Shown: in pieces, positions 43,987 to 52,888 of the stretch | Layout: the number at the start of each line of letters is the position of its first letter | Position numbering within the stretch: position 1 is the stretch's first letter | DNA from: Dehalococcoidia bacterium | Lineage (GTDB): Bacteria > Chloroflexota > Dehalococcoidia > Bin125 | Direction: 5' to 3' | DNA: 64,000 bases | Assembly: GCA_022828105.1 (NCBI GenBank) | Contig: JAJEJC010000006.1 | Location: 62,001-126,000 of the forward strand | The notes under the pieces: generated by a model | The model's input: only the letters and a program-made list of their open reading frames with translations | Told to the model about the DNA's origin: nothing | Databases searched by the model: none | Translations under genes and position numbers: made by a program

Positions 43987-45364
43987 CACGCCGAATCGCC
44001 TCAATCTCGCTGGCCGACTTGGGCAGCGCGGCGCTCATCACCTCGCAGCCGTCGTCGGTGATCAACACGTCATCCTCGATCCGGATGCCGCCAAAGTCGA
44101 GCAGCCTGTCCACCATCTCCCAGTTGACCATCTCCGCGTAGCGCTCGCGACGTTCGGAATCGGTCAGCAGCGCGGGTACAAAGTAGATGCCAGGTTCAAT
44201 CGTGACGACGTAGCCGGGCGCGAGCGGCAAGTCCGCGCGGAGGTAGGCCAGTCCGAAACGGTCCTCGGGTACGCGGCCCTCGAGATAGCCGGCGCAGTCG
44301 TGGGTCGAGAGACCGAGCATGTGGCCCAGGCCGTGGGGGAAAAAGAGCGCGTGCGCGTCGGCCGCGACGAGGTCCTCGGTCGAGCCGTTCAGAATCCCGA
44401 CATCGACCAGTCCCTGGGCAATGGTCGTGGACGCCTGCAAGTGCAGCGACTTGTACTCGACGCCCGGTCCCGCGGCCGCGAGCGCCTCTTCCTGCGAGGC
44501 CAGCACGACGTTGTAGATGTCTCGTTGGATCCCCGTGAACTCGGCCGAGACGGGGAACGTGCGGGTCACGTCTGAGGCATAGCCTTCAATCTCCGCCCCG
44601 GCGTCGATCAGGACCAGTTCGCCGTCGCGCATCACTCGTTCACCCGGAGTTCCGTGCAGGATGGCCGAGTTGGGTCCGGAGCCGACGATCGAGCCGTATG
44701 CCGTCCGCGCGCCTCCCTGGCGGAAGAATTCCGCCTCCATCTCGATCTGCAGGGCGCGTTCGCTCAGTCCGTGCCTGGCGACCCCTTGGGCGGCGAGATG
44801 TCCGGCCACGGCGGCGTCGACGGCGCGGGTCATCCGGTCGAGCTCGAGCGCGTCCTTGGCGCGGCGCAGCTCGGCCAGCGCCTGGCCCAGACGGTCGGTC
44901 GCGTCTTCGTCGACGACCGCCTCCAGCGTCGACCAGGCGTCGATGCCGTACTCCGGCGCCCGCGCTTCGATATCGCGCGAACCCAACAGCGCGAGATCGC
45001 GGCCGCGCTGCGACTCCAGCCAGCCGGCCAGCTCCGAGCGGTCCTGCGAGCGCCTGACGCCGGTCGTTGCGGCCAGTTCCTCGGCCGAGGGCGGGGCCGA
45101 CATCCAGACCAGGTCTTCAATCGTGAGCGAGGGCGCGAACAGGGTCCAGCCGGCGTCGGGTTCCCAGGCCAGCGCCGCGCCCGGCTCGGCCACGCCGGTC
45201 AGGTACTGGAACTCGGGATGGGCGTGAAACTCGTGAAACTGATCGGTGCCGTCGATCGGGATCGGCAAGCTGGCGGGGATCAGCACGGGTCGATCAGCGC
45301 CGCTAGCCGACCATGCCGCCTCAACCCGTCTGCGTCGTTCCCGCAGCACGTCCGCCTGGTTCAT
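43961..45364 (-). CDS. M24-family Xaa-Pro aminopeptidase
   Basis: 467 residues. The N-terminal creatinase-like domain (FHAHPEFQYLTGVAEPGAAL) is followed by the pita-bread catalytic domain with all five metal ligands: Asp254 and Asp265 in LIDAGAEIEGYASDVTRTF, His348 in FFPHGLGHMLGL, Glu390 in TIEPGIYF and Glu430 in GGIRIEDDVLI. It removes N-terminal residues preceding proline. Its ATG overlaps the TGA of the biotin carboxylase gene by four bases, and its own end overlaps the DPPIV-like gene, so three genes are read as one unit. Confidence 0.92.
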   Translation of the reverse strand: MNQADVLRERRRRVEAAWSASGADRPVLIPASLPIPIDGTDQFHEFHAHPEFQYLTGVAEPGAALAWEPDAGWTLFAPSLTIEDLVWMSAPPSAEELAATTGVRRSQDRSELAGWLESQRGRDLALLGSRDIEARAPEYGIDAWSTLEAVVDEDATDRLGQALAELRRAKDALELDRMTRAVDAAVAGHLAAQGVARHGLSERALQIEMEAEFFRQGGARTAYGSIVGSGPNSAILHGTPGERVMRDGELVLIDAGAEIEGYASDVTRTFPVSAEFTGIQRDIYNVVLASQEEALAAAGPGVEYKSLHLQASTTIAQGLVDVGILNGSTEDLVAADAHALFFPHGLGHMLGLSTHDCAGYLEGRVPEDRFGLAYLRADLPLAPGYVVTIEPGIYFVPALLTDSERRERYAEMVNWEMVDRLLDFGGIRIEDDVLITDDGCEVMSAALPKSASEIEAIRRDALGASSG

Positions 45365-47262
45365 GCGGCGGCCCCCAGTTCGATCAACACGGCGTCCTCG
45401 TCCACCGATGCGCCGGCCGACGTATGCACAGCCGTCACCACGCCCGCATTGGGCGCGGTCAGCAGGTGTTCCATCTTCATCGCTTCCATCACGGCCAGGG
45501 TCTGTCCCGCTTCAACCTCGTCGCCGACTTCGACGAGCAGCTCGATCATCGTGCCGGGCATCGGCGCGCGGACGACGTTTGCGCCTGCTGCGCGGGAGCG
45601 GGCGGCGGCGGTTCGACGGCGGCGCTCGCGCAGGAACACCCAGCGGCGCTCGCCGTGCGACACCACCACGCCCTGGCCGGACACGTCCGCCGACCACTCA
45701 CGTCCACGCGGCGTGCGCTGCGCCGGCTGCCCGTCCACGGCGGCAGTCCAGCCGTGTGGACCGCGTTGTACGTGTACGGCGTGACGGCGACCGTGCAGCA
45801 GGTAGGCGCGGGACAGCTCGCCCGAAGATCGCCAGGCGCCGCGCTCCGACTCGGCCACGGCGGCGACCGCCAGCGCGTCGCACGGTACATCGCGCTCGCC
45901 CAACTCAACCCGGTCCAGCCAGCCGATGTCGACCGCGCCAAGGCGGAAGTCGTCAGACTCCAGGATCGAGGCGAGTTGGTCGAGATTGGTCGTCACGCCG
46001 TCAATCGCCCACGCATCCAGCGCCTCCGCGGCCTGCGCCAGCGCCTCGCCGCGCGACGGGGCGTGGACGATGGTCTTGGCCAGCATCGGATCGTAGAAGG
46101 CGGTCACGGTGTCATTGCTGCGCGGGCCCGTATCGTGCCGCGCCCGCAAGTCTTGCGGCTCGAACCAGTGCAGCCGGCCAGTCGAGGGCACGTATCCGCG
46201 CGAAGGATCCTCCGCATAAATCCGCGTCTCAATCGCGTGACCGTGAAACTCAACCTCGTCCTGATCTATCGGCAGACGATCGCCGGACGCGACGCGGAGC
46301 TGCATCTCGATCAGGTCGAGTCCGGTCAGCGCTTCCGTGACCGGGTGTTCCACCTGGATCCTGGCGTTGACTTCAAGGAAGACGTAGGAGCCGTCGGGCA
46401 GCAGCAGGAACTCGACCGTGCCCGCGCCGACGTAGCCCGCGGCAGCGCAGACACGCAGCGCGGCCTCGCCCAGCTCCTGTCGGAGCGATTCGTCCACCGC
46501 CGGCGACGGCGACTCCTCGATCACCTTCTGCCGTCTGCGTTGGACCGAGCAGTCGCGCTCGCCGAGGTGGATGCCGTTGCCTGAGGCGTCGAACATGACC
46601 TGGACCTCGACGTGCCGGCCTTCGGACAGCGCGCGCTCGACCAGCAAGCGTCCGTCGCCGAATGCAGCGAGCCCCTCCCGGCGGGCGCCAGCGACGGCCG
46701 CTTCGAGGCCGTCCGGAGCGTCGTCCTCGGACCGCAACAGCCGCATCCCGCGTCCGCCGCCACCGGCTGCCGCCTTGATCATCACGGGAAATCCCAACTC
46801 GCCGATCGCTGCGGACAGCGCCGCGTCGCCCTCATCCTCCTCGATGCCGTCCGCAACCGGAACTCCTGCGTCAGCGGCGAGCCGGCGCGCGGCGACTTTG
46901 TCGCCCAGCGCGTCGATCACGTTGGGCGGCGGGCCAATCCAGATCAATCCGGCGTCCCCGACGGCGCGCGCAAAGTCGGCCCGTTCGGAGAGAAAGCCGT
47001 AGCCGGGATGCACCGCGTCCGCGCCCGACAACTCTGCCGCCTCAATGATCGCCTCGATATTGAGATAGCTGTCGCTCGCGGGCGCCGGGCCGATGCGGAC
47101 CGCGTCGTCGGCGGCATCCACGTGCGGCGCTGAGCGGTCGGCGTCCGAGTAGACGGCGACCGTTCGTACGCCAAGCCGGCGGCAGGTGCGAATGATGCGC
47201 GAGGCAATCTCGCCTCGATTGGCAATCAGCACACTCATGGGCAGCCGCGCAGCGCCGGACAT
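45361..47262 (-). CDS. Acyl-CoA carboxylase alpha subunit (biotin carboxylase plus biotin carrier)
   Basis: 633 residues. Residues 10-450 are biotin carboxylase: VLIANRGEIASRIIRTCRRLG, HPGYGFLSE, the ATP-grasp loop KAAAGGGGRGMR and FLEVNARIQVEHPVTE. The C-terminal BCCP domain holds AVMEAMKMEHLL with the biotinyl lysine at 596. Architecture equals the alpha chain of methylcrotonyl-, propionyl- or geranyl-CoA carboxylase. An internal ATG at 47238 is an alternative start. The probable carboxyltransferase partner is at 25141-26805. It leads a minus-strand unit with two proline-specific peptidases, an unusual setting for a carboxylase. Confidence 0.93.
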   Translation of the reverse strand: MSGAARLPMSVLIANRGEIASRIIRTCRRLGVRTVAVYSDADRSAPHVDAADDAVRIGPAPASDSYLNIEAIIEAAELSGADAVHPGYGFLSERADFARAVGDAGLIWIGPPPNVIDALGDKVAARRLAADAGVPVADGIEEDEGDAALSAAIGELGFPVMIKAAAGGGGRGMRLLRSEDDAPDGLEAAVAGARREGLAAFGDGRLLVERALSEGRHVEVQVMFDASGNGIHLGERDCSVQRRRQKVIEESPSPAVDESLRQELGEAALRVCAAAGYVGAGTVEFLLLPDGSYVFLEVNARIQVEHPVTEALTGLDLIEMQLRVASGDRLPIDQDEVEFHGHAIETRIYAEDPSRGYVPSTGRLHWFEPQDLRARHDTGPRSNDTVTAFYDPMLAKTIVHAPSRGEALAQAAEALDAWAIDGVTTNLDQLASILESDDFRLGAVDIGWLDRVELGERDVPCDALAVAAVAESERGAWRSSGELSRAYLLHGRRHAVHVQRGPHGWTAAVDGQPAQRTPRGREWSADVSGQGVVVSHGERRWVFLRERRRRTAAARSRAAGANVVRAPMPGTMIELLVEVGDEVEAGQTLAVMEAMKMEHLLTAPNAGVVTAVHTSAGASVDEDAVLIELGAAA

Positions 47263-47309
47263 GCCCTGAGTCTATCCCCGCCCTCTTGGCAGAGGGATAC
47301 GCTGGTGAC

Positions 47310-48059
47310 ATGACCAGCACCACAGATGAACTCCGCGTTTTCGCCGAGCAGAACTTCGGCCGCCACATCGCCGCCAACAGCTATCCGGGGCGGGGCATCG
47401 TCGTCGGCCGCTTGGAGACCGGCGGCGAGCAGGACATCTGGGTTCAGATCTACTGGATCATGGGGCGCAGCGAACACAGCCGTAACCGCCGCTTCGTGGT
47501 CGGCGGTGAGGACGAGAGCGAACTCCGAACCAATGCGCGCGACCCCGATCTCGTCTCGGATCCGACCAACATCATCTACGACGCGATGCTGGAGTCGCCC
47601 GACGTCTACTTCGTCTCCAACGGTGATCACACGCACACGATCAAGGACGCGATCGAGCGCTCCGCGCGATTCGAGGATGCGCTCGCGGTGCGTGAACGTG
47701 AGGACGATCCGCCGAACTACACGCCGCGCATCGCCGCCATGCTCGATCTGCGCGGTCAGGGCGAACTCGCCTTCGCCATCCTGCGCGCCAACGCCGCCGA
47801 TTCGCAGTTGACCGATCGCGTCACCTGGCGCTTCCCGTTCCCTCCGCGGGGCCTCGCCTACGGCATCACGACCTATCGGCACGACGGCAAACCGTTGCCG
47901 CCGTTCGCTGGCGACCCGCTCTGGCTGCCGCTCAGCGGCTCGTTCCAGCACGTTGCCGACCTGTACTGGAACGCACTGGACTCGCAAAATCGGATCGCGC
48001 TCGCGGTCAAGGTGATCGATTCGGCCGGCTCGCGCATCATCCTGCGTCAGCCCGAGTAA
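47310..48059 (+). CDS. PurO-type IMP cyclohydrolase-like protein
   Basis: 249 residues from the ATG at 47310. The sequence follows the archaeal PurO family: YPGRGIVVGR near residue 25, then VYFVSNGDHTHTIKDAIE near 105-122 and NYTPRIAAML near 140-150, corresponding to the VSNGSHTDTI and NTPRI blocks of the archaeal enzyme. PurO closes the FAICAR ring to IMP in purine synthesis. Bacteria normally use the bifunctional PurH, so either this replaces it or has another role. It is divergent from the carboxylase and 64 bases ahead of formate dehydrogenase. Confidence 0.75.
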   Translation: MTSTTDELRVFAEQNFGRHIAANSYPGRGIVVGRLETGGEQDIWVQIYWIMGRSEHSRNRRFVVGGEDESELRTNARDPDLVSDPTNIIYDAMLESPDVYFVSNGDHTHTIKDAIERSARFEDALAVREREDDPPNYTPRIAAMLDLRGQGELAFAILRANAADSQLTDRVTWRFPFPPRGLAYGITTYRHDGKPLPPFAGDPLWLPLSGSFQHVADLYWNALDSQNRIALAVKVIDSAGSRIILRQPE

Positions 48060-48123
48060 TCGCGACGAAGGCTCGCGACCGACGCTTGTACCATCTGGAT
48101 ATCAACACTCGAGAGGTGCAGCG

Positions 48124-50907
48124 ATGACGACCGGGACGGCTGCGGAGACCCTCACGGTCACCGTCGACGGTGAGTCGGTGGAGACAAGCTCCGGCGCGTC
48201 GATCCTCGACGCCGTTCTGGCCGCCGGCGTCGATCTACCCCACCTCTGCAAGGACCTCGATGGTCCCGCCCTGGGCGCCTGTCGCACCTGCCTGGTCGAG
48301 ATCGACGGGCAGCGCGGGCTGCCCGCCGCCTGCCATACTCCGGCAGCCGACGGACAGGTCGTGCGCACCGACTCCGAGGCCGCGCGTTCGGCCCGCAAGG
48401 GCATCCTCGAACTCACGCTTGCAATGACCGACAGCGCCGCGCATTCGAATGGCGCCGGGGAGAACGAACTGCGTCACCACGCGCGGACGCACGAGGCGAA
48501 GGCCGGCCGCTGGAACGGCCGAGTCAATGGTCACGAGGACGAGTCGAATCACTTCTACAAGTTCAATGCGACTGACTGCATTCTTTGTGGACGCTGCGTC
48601 TCGGCCTGTTCCGATCGCCAACACATCGGCGCGATCGGCATCGCCGGCGCGGGCAAGGCGGCGCGAATCGCGTCTTTTGGCGACGAGCCGCTGGGGGAGT
48701 CGACCTGCACCTCCTGCGGTTCCTGCGTGGCGGCCTGTCCAACCGAAGCATTGACGCCCAAGCGGGGCGCCTCGGGCGCGAAGACGGTCTCGACCGTCTG
48801 TCCATACTGCGGCGTCGGTTGCGGAATCAAGATCACCTCCGAGAACGGCGTCCTCACGCACGTCGACGACGATCCGGAGAATCGCTCATCGCAGGGCCTG
48901 CTCTGCGTCAAGGGACGCTTCGGTACGGCGTTCGTCAATCATCCCGACCGCTTGACGACGCCGCTGATACGCGGGCCTGAGGGTCTGCGCCCGGCCTCCT
49001 GGGATGAGGCGCTCGATCTGGTCGCCGAGAAGTTCGCCGAACATCGCGGCGCGTTCGGCGCGTTCTCCTCGGCCAAGGCGACGAACGAGGACAACTACAT
49101 GCTGCAGAAGTTCGTGCGCGCCGTGATGGGCACGAACAACATCGATCACTGCACGCGGCTCTGCCACTCGCCCTCGGTCGAGGCCATGCTGGCCCAACTC
49201 GGCTCCGGCGCGACCTCGAACAGCTACAGCGACTACGAGGCGTCCGACTGCCTCTTCGTCGTCGGCGCGGATCCGTCCTCCAACCACCCGGTCGCGGCCT
49301 CCAGAATGCGCAGCGCCGTGGACCGCGGCGCTGCCTTGATCGTGCTCAATCCGAAGCGGATCGAACTCTGCGATCACACCGATCTCTGGCTGCAGCAGTA
49401 TCCGGGTACCGACGTCGCGGTGCTCAACGGCATGGCCAGGGTGATCCTCGACGAAGGTCTGGCCGACACCGACTTCATCGAGACGAGGACCGAGGGCTAC
49501 GAGGACTGGCTGGCCGAGCTCGACGAGTACACGCCCGAGGCGGTTGAGCGGATTTCTGGCGTGCAGGCCGACCTCCTGATCCGCGCCGCGCGCACCTATG
49601 CGCGGCCGAATCCTGTTGGAGACGATCCGGGCGGATCGTGCCTGATCTGGGGGATGGGCGTCACCCAGCACACGAACGGCACGGCCAATGCGACGGCGCT
49701 GCTCAATCTCGCTCTGCTCACAGGCCAGGTCGGGCGGATCGGCAACGGGGTTTCGCCGCTGCGCGGCCAGAACAACGTGCAGGGCGCGGGCGACGCCGGC
49801 TGCGTGCCCGACGCATTGCCCGGCTATCAGCGCTACACGCCCGAAGTGCTGGACAAGTTCAACCGCGTCTGGGCCTCGGACCTACCCGCCGCCGAGGGGC
49901 TGCGGGCGACCGATATGGTCGAGAGCATGCTCTCCGACGACGGCGTCGCGTGCATGTACATCGTGGGTGAGAACCCCTTGCTGACCGAGCCGAACCTGGC
50001 GCATGCGCACGAGGCGATCGAGAAGCTCGACTTTCTCGTGGTCCAGGACATCTTCATGCACGAGACGGCGGAGCTGGCCGATGTGGTGTTGCCGGCGGCC
50101 TCGTTTGCCGAAAAGGAAGGCACCTTTACCAACTCGGAACGCAGGGTGCAGCGGGTGCGACAGGTGATTCCGCCGGTCGGCCAATCCCGAGCCGACTGGG
50201 AGATCGTCCAGGATGTCGCGCGCCGCACTGCGCAGCGGCTCGGACAGTCGGCGCTCGGCTTCGAGCATGGCTCCGCCGCGTCGGTCTTCGACGAGCTCGC
50301 CGCACTGACGCCGATTATGGCCGGACTCTCGCACCGCCGCCTGAACGAGCAGGGCGGCATTCAGTGGCCATGTCCCAGCGAAGATCATCCAGGCACGCCA
50401 CGGCTCTACGACGAGTCGTTCCCTCGGGGACTGGGCAAGTTCATCCCGGTCCGCCAGTTGCCGCCTTCGGAGGAGGCGCCCGACGACCGCTACCCGCTGA
50501 TCCTCAACACTGGCCGCGTCCTCTATCACTGGCACGGCGGCACGATCACTCGCCGCGTGGACGGCCTGGTCGATTCATGGCCCGAGTTGCGTGTCGCGAT
50601 CCACCCGAACGACGCGGCGCGGATGGAGATCGTCGACGATGAGGCGGTCTGGGTCGCCTCGCGCCGCGGTCGGCTGGAAGGCGTGAGTTTTGTGACTGAT
50701 GATGTCGCCGAGGGGTCGATCTTTGTGCCGTTTGTCCGGCTGGCCGACTCGGCGGCCAATTGGCTGACCAACAACGCATACGACGAGGTCGCGCGCATCC
50801 CCGAATACAAGGTCTGCGCCGTCGCCGTCGAGCGAGCGGCCGAGCCGAGTGAATGGCGTCACAGCGGCGCCGGAGGCAAGAAGGGCAAGCGTCGCCAGTT
50901 CTGGTAG
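48124..50907 (+). CDS. fdhA: Formate dehydrogenase alpha subunit (molybdo/tungsto-pterin, Cys type)
   Basis: 927 residues. A [2Fe-2S] domain (Cys42, 53, 56, 70) leads into a His-rich linker and two [4Fe-4S] ferredoxin clusters (Cys152/155/158/162 and 195/198/201/205). The molybdopterin domain starts with another cluster (CPYCGVGC and Cys261) and has DHCTRLCHSP, with the metal-binding Cys347 where other formate dehydrogenases carry selenocysteine. The C-terminal dinucleotide-binding domain includes HWHGGTITRR. This is the cytoplasmic NAD-linked type; its usual flavin and ferredoxin partner subunits and FdhD are absent from the window. Confidence 0.92.
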   Translation: MTTGTAAETLTVTVDGESVETSSGASILDAVLAAGVDLPHLCKDLDGPALGACRTCLVEIDGQRGLPAACHTPAADGQVVRTDSEAARSARKGILELTLAMTDSAAHSNGAGENELRHHARTHEAKAGRWNGRVNGHEDESNHFYKFNATDCILCGRCVSACSDRQHIGAIGIAGAGKAARIASFGDEPLGESTCTSCGSCVAACPTEALTPKRGASGAKTVSTVCPYCGVGCGIKITSENGVLTHVDDDPENRSSQGLLCVKGRFGTAFVNHPDRLTTPLIRGPEGLRPASWDEALDLVAEKFAEHRGAFGAFSSAKATNEDNYMLQKFVRAVMGTNNIDHCTRLCHSPSVEAMLAQLGSGATSNSYSDYEASDCLFVVGADPSSNHPVAASRMRSAVDRGAALIVLNPKRIELCDHTDLWLQQYPGTDVAVLNGMARVILDEGLADTDFIETRTEGYEDWLAELDEYTPEAVERISGVQADLLIRAARTYARPNPVGDDPGGSCLIWGMGVTQHTNGTANATALLNLALLTGQVGRIGNGVSPLRGQNNVQGAGDAGCVPDALPGYQRYTPEVLDKFNRVWASDLPAAEGLRATDMVESMLSDDGVACMYIVGENPLLTEPNLAHAHEAIEKLDFLVVQDIFMHETAELADVVLPAASFAEKEGTFTNSERRVQRVRQVIPPVGQSRADWEIVQDVARRTAQRLGQSALGFEHGSAASVFDELAALTPIMAGLSHRRLNEQGGIQWPCPSEDHPGTPRLYDESFPRGLGKFIPVRQLPPSEEAPDDRYPLILNTGRVLYHWHGGTITRRVDGLVDSWPELRVAIHPNDAARMEIVDDEAVWVASRRGRLEGVSFVTDDVAEGSIFVPFVRLADSAANWLTNNAYDEVARIPEYKVCAVAVERAAEPSEWRHSGAGGKKGKRRQFW

Positions 50908-50933
50908 GCACACAGGACCGGTGAGCGCGAGAG

Positions 50934-51869
50934 CTAGGCCTCGGGCGTGGCCACGGCACTCAGGAGCCCCACGACCACGATGCGTTCGGCGTAGCTATGC
51001 GTGTCTGCGTCGAAATCCCCGGAACACGTGATCAACGTGACCACTGACTCCCGCGTCTGGCTGAGGTACTTGACCGCCTCTTCGGAGTCAGGCCGAATCG
51101 TCACCTTATCGACGATGTCGTACACGAAGTAGCGATCTCGGGATCGCTCGAACATGATCAGTTGGTCGCCGACTCGCGTTTCATCAAGTTCCCAGCAGAC
51201 CCCGATGTCGATGTTGCCGTCCCGGTCCTGGTAATCGCGGTGTCCGCCCAGCAGCGCATTGCCCTGTTCCCCGGGGACGGCCGAGCGGTTGAACCAGCCA
51301 ACGACGAACGGATTGTCGGGCGATCCCATCGCGCCGTCGGCGGTCAGACCGACCTGAACCACGGCGGCGCGGATTCCCGCCGAAGGCAGGATCAACTCCC
51401 AGGCCGTCTCGAATCTCGCCCCGCTTGACGGCACCACGCCGTTGTCCAACGGCAAGATGCCGCCTTCCGACCCATCTGAGCCGTGGACCAGCTTGCTCGG
51501 GTCGAGTTCGTCAAGGAGGACGTCGGAGAGCATGTGCACGAACTGGTGCGGTTCGGCAACCGACATCGGCGCCGATCCGGCCAGTTGCTCATCCGCAGCG
51601 CCCGACGTAGCGAGCCCGCCGTAGGCCACATACTTCGGTCGATGGGTCTCATCCGATCCGTTCCATTCGGGCTGCTTCCATTGAGTGACGGACGACCGAT
51701 CAGCGCCAATCAGGGTCAGCGTCAGGATCGGAACGGCCAGGAGCAGTGCCGCAAGTCCGGCAATCATCGCGGCGAACAGTCGCGGCTGCGAGTAGCGCAG
51801 GTCGGTCAGGGACCAGAGCAGATCGTAGCCCCAACCGAAGAGACTAGCGAGGGCGCGGCCGAGCGGCAC
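50934..51869 (-). CDS. Sortase-family transpeptidase, tandem copy 2
   Basis: 311 residues. An N-terminal transmembrane anchor (about 33-54, AAMIAGLAALLLAVPILTLTL) is followed by an extracytoplasmic linker and the sortase barrel. GGHRDY gives His210, TLITCSG gives Cys282 and YAERIVVVG gives Arg296, the full catalytic triad. TWELI-type and GSPDNPFVVGWFNRS blocks are shared with the adjacent sortase. It would cut a sorting signal and attach or pin surface proteins; no substrate with a sorting signal is visible in the window. Its start is 11 bases after the first sortase's stop. Confidence 0.88.
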   Translation of the reverse strand: MPLGRALASLFGWGYDLLWSLTDLRYSQPRLFAAMIAGLAALLLAVPILTLTLIGADRSSVTQWKQPEWNGSDETHRPKYVAYGGLATSGAADEQLAGSAPMSVAEPHQFVHMLSDVLLDELDPSKLVHGSDGSEGGILPLDNGVVPSSGARFETAWELILPSAGIRAAVVQVGLTADGAMGSPDNPFVVGWFNRSAVPGEQGNALLGGHRDYQDRDGNIDIGVCWELDETRVGDQLIMFERSRDRYFVYDIVDKVTIRPDSEEAVKYLSQTRESVVTLITCSGDFDADTHSYAERIVVVGLLSAVATPEA

Positions 51870-51880
51870 GACTCACCCCT

Positions 51881-52888
51881 CTACGCATCCGGCGACGCCA
51901 CGGCTGCCAGCTCGCCCACCACCACCAGTCGGTGCGAGTACCTGTTCGTCTCCGTGTTGAACGAGCCCGTGCAGGTGATCAGCGTGACCACCGGTTCATC
52001 GGTGTCGTGCAGGTACCGAGCCGATTCGCGTTCGGTCGGATCCAGCGTCACCGTCTCCGTCACCGTGTACACGTAGTAGACGTTCAGTTCGGCGTCCCAA
52101 ATCAGCATGTGGTCGCCGATGCGGGTGTTGTTCAACTCCCAGCAGACGCCGGTGCCGATGTTGCCCGAGATGTCCTCGTAGTCGCGGTGTCCAGCCAGCA
52201 GCGTGTTACCGACCTCACCCGGAGCGGCGGTCGAATCCAGCCAGCCAACCACGTAGGGATTGTCGGGCGATCCCATCGCTCCGGTCGGCGTGCGGCCCAG
52301 CGAGACCACCGCGCTCTTCAATCCGGCCGAGGGAATGATGATCTCCCAGCTCGTCCGGTGCGGCTCGCCGCTGGAACGGACCACGCCATTGCCCAGCGGC
52401 AAGATGGCGCCCTCCGAACCGTCGCTGCCGTGCTTCAACGCGGCGACATCGTAGCCGTCCTCCAGCAGGGTGCTCAGCGCGACGACCTCATAGCCCGCGA
52501 CGACGGTCGGTGCGGTTTCCTGTGGCTCCTCGGGTTGAGATTCGCTCTGGACCGGCTCGCCGGCCTGTTCCGCCTGGTCGGTGGCCTGGGCTTCGGCCTG
52601 TACCGGTTCCTCGTCCTGCGACGCCGGCTGCTCGCCCTGGACGATGACCGTCACTTCGGGCTGGCTCGCAGCGTGTTGTTGTACCTCGGCGTCGTCTGAC
52701 TGTTCGCTCTGCGGGTTGGCTTGAGATTCCTGGGTGGTAAGCGCCTGACTTTGAGACTGAGTGGAGTCTTCTCCGCCGGCGACCAGGAACAACACCACAA
52801 GGGTGACTATGAACGCCAGCGGTGCGATCCCGACCGCGGCAAGCAGCACCGGTTGTTCAGTCCACAGTTCTCGCACTCGGTCCAGCAT
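51881..52888 (-). CDS. Sortase-family transpeptidase, tandem copy 1
   Basis: 335 residues. A transmembrane helix at about 14-37 precedes a Gln/Glu-rich disordered linker (40-128) that would span the cell wall. The catalytic domain has AGHRDYED (His234), TLITCTG (Cys306) and YSHRLVVVG (Arg320). The segment GSDGSEGAILPLGNGVVRSSG ahead of the barrel is almost the same in the neighbouring copy, showing a tandem duplication. The linker, absent from the other copy, suggests different reach or substrates. Class cannot be set with certainty; the TLITC motif fits class E/F-like sortases. Confidence 0.88.
   Translation of the reverse strand: MLDRVRELWTEQPVLLAAVGIAPLAFIVTLVVLFLVAGGEDSTQSQSQALTTQESQANPQSEQSDDAEVQQHAASQPEVTVIVQGEQPASQDEEPVQAEAQATDQAEQAGEPVQSESQPEEPQETAPTVVAGYEVVALSTLLEDGYDVAALKHGSDGSEGAILPLGNGVVRSSGEPHRTSWEIIIPSAGLKSAVVSLGRTPTGAMGSPDNPYVVGWLDSTAAPGEVGNTLLAGHRDYEDISGNIGTGVCWELNNTRIGDHMLIWDAELNVYYVYTVTETVTLDPTERESARYLHDTDEPVVTLITCTGSFNTETNRYSHRLVVVGELAAVASPDA

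Noticed and set aside
48124-50907. Formate dehydrogenase as a second selenoprotein
   Set aside because: The active-site position is Cys (LCHSP) and the frame has no internal TGA.
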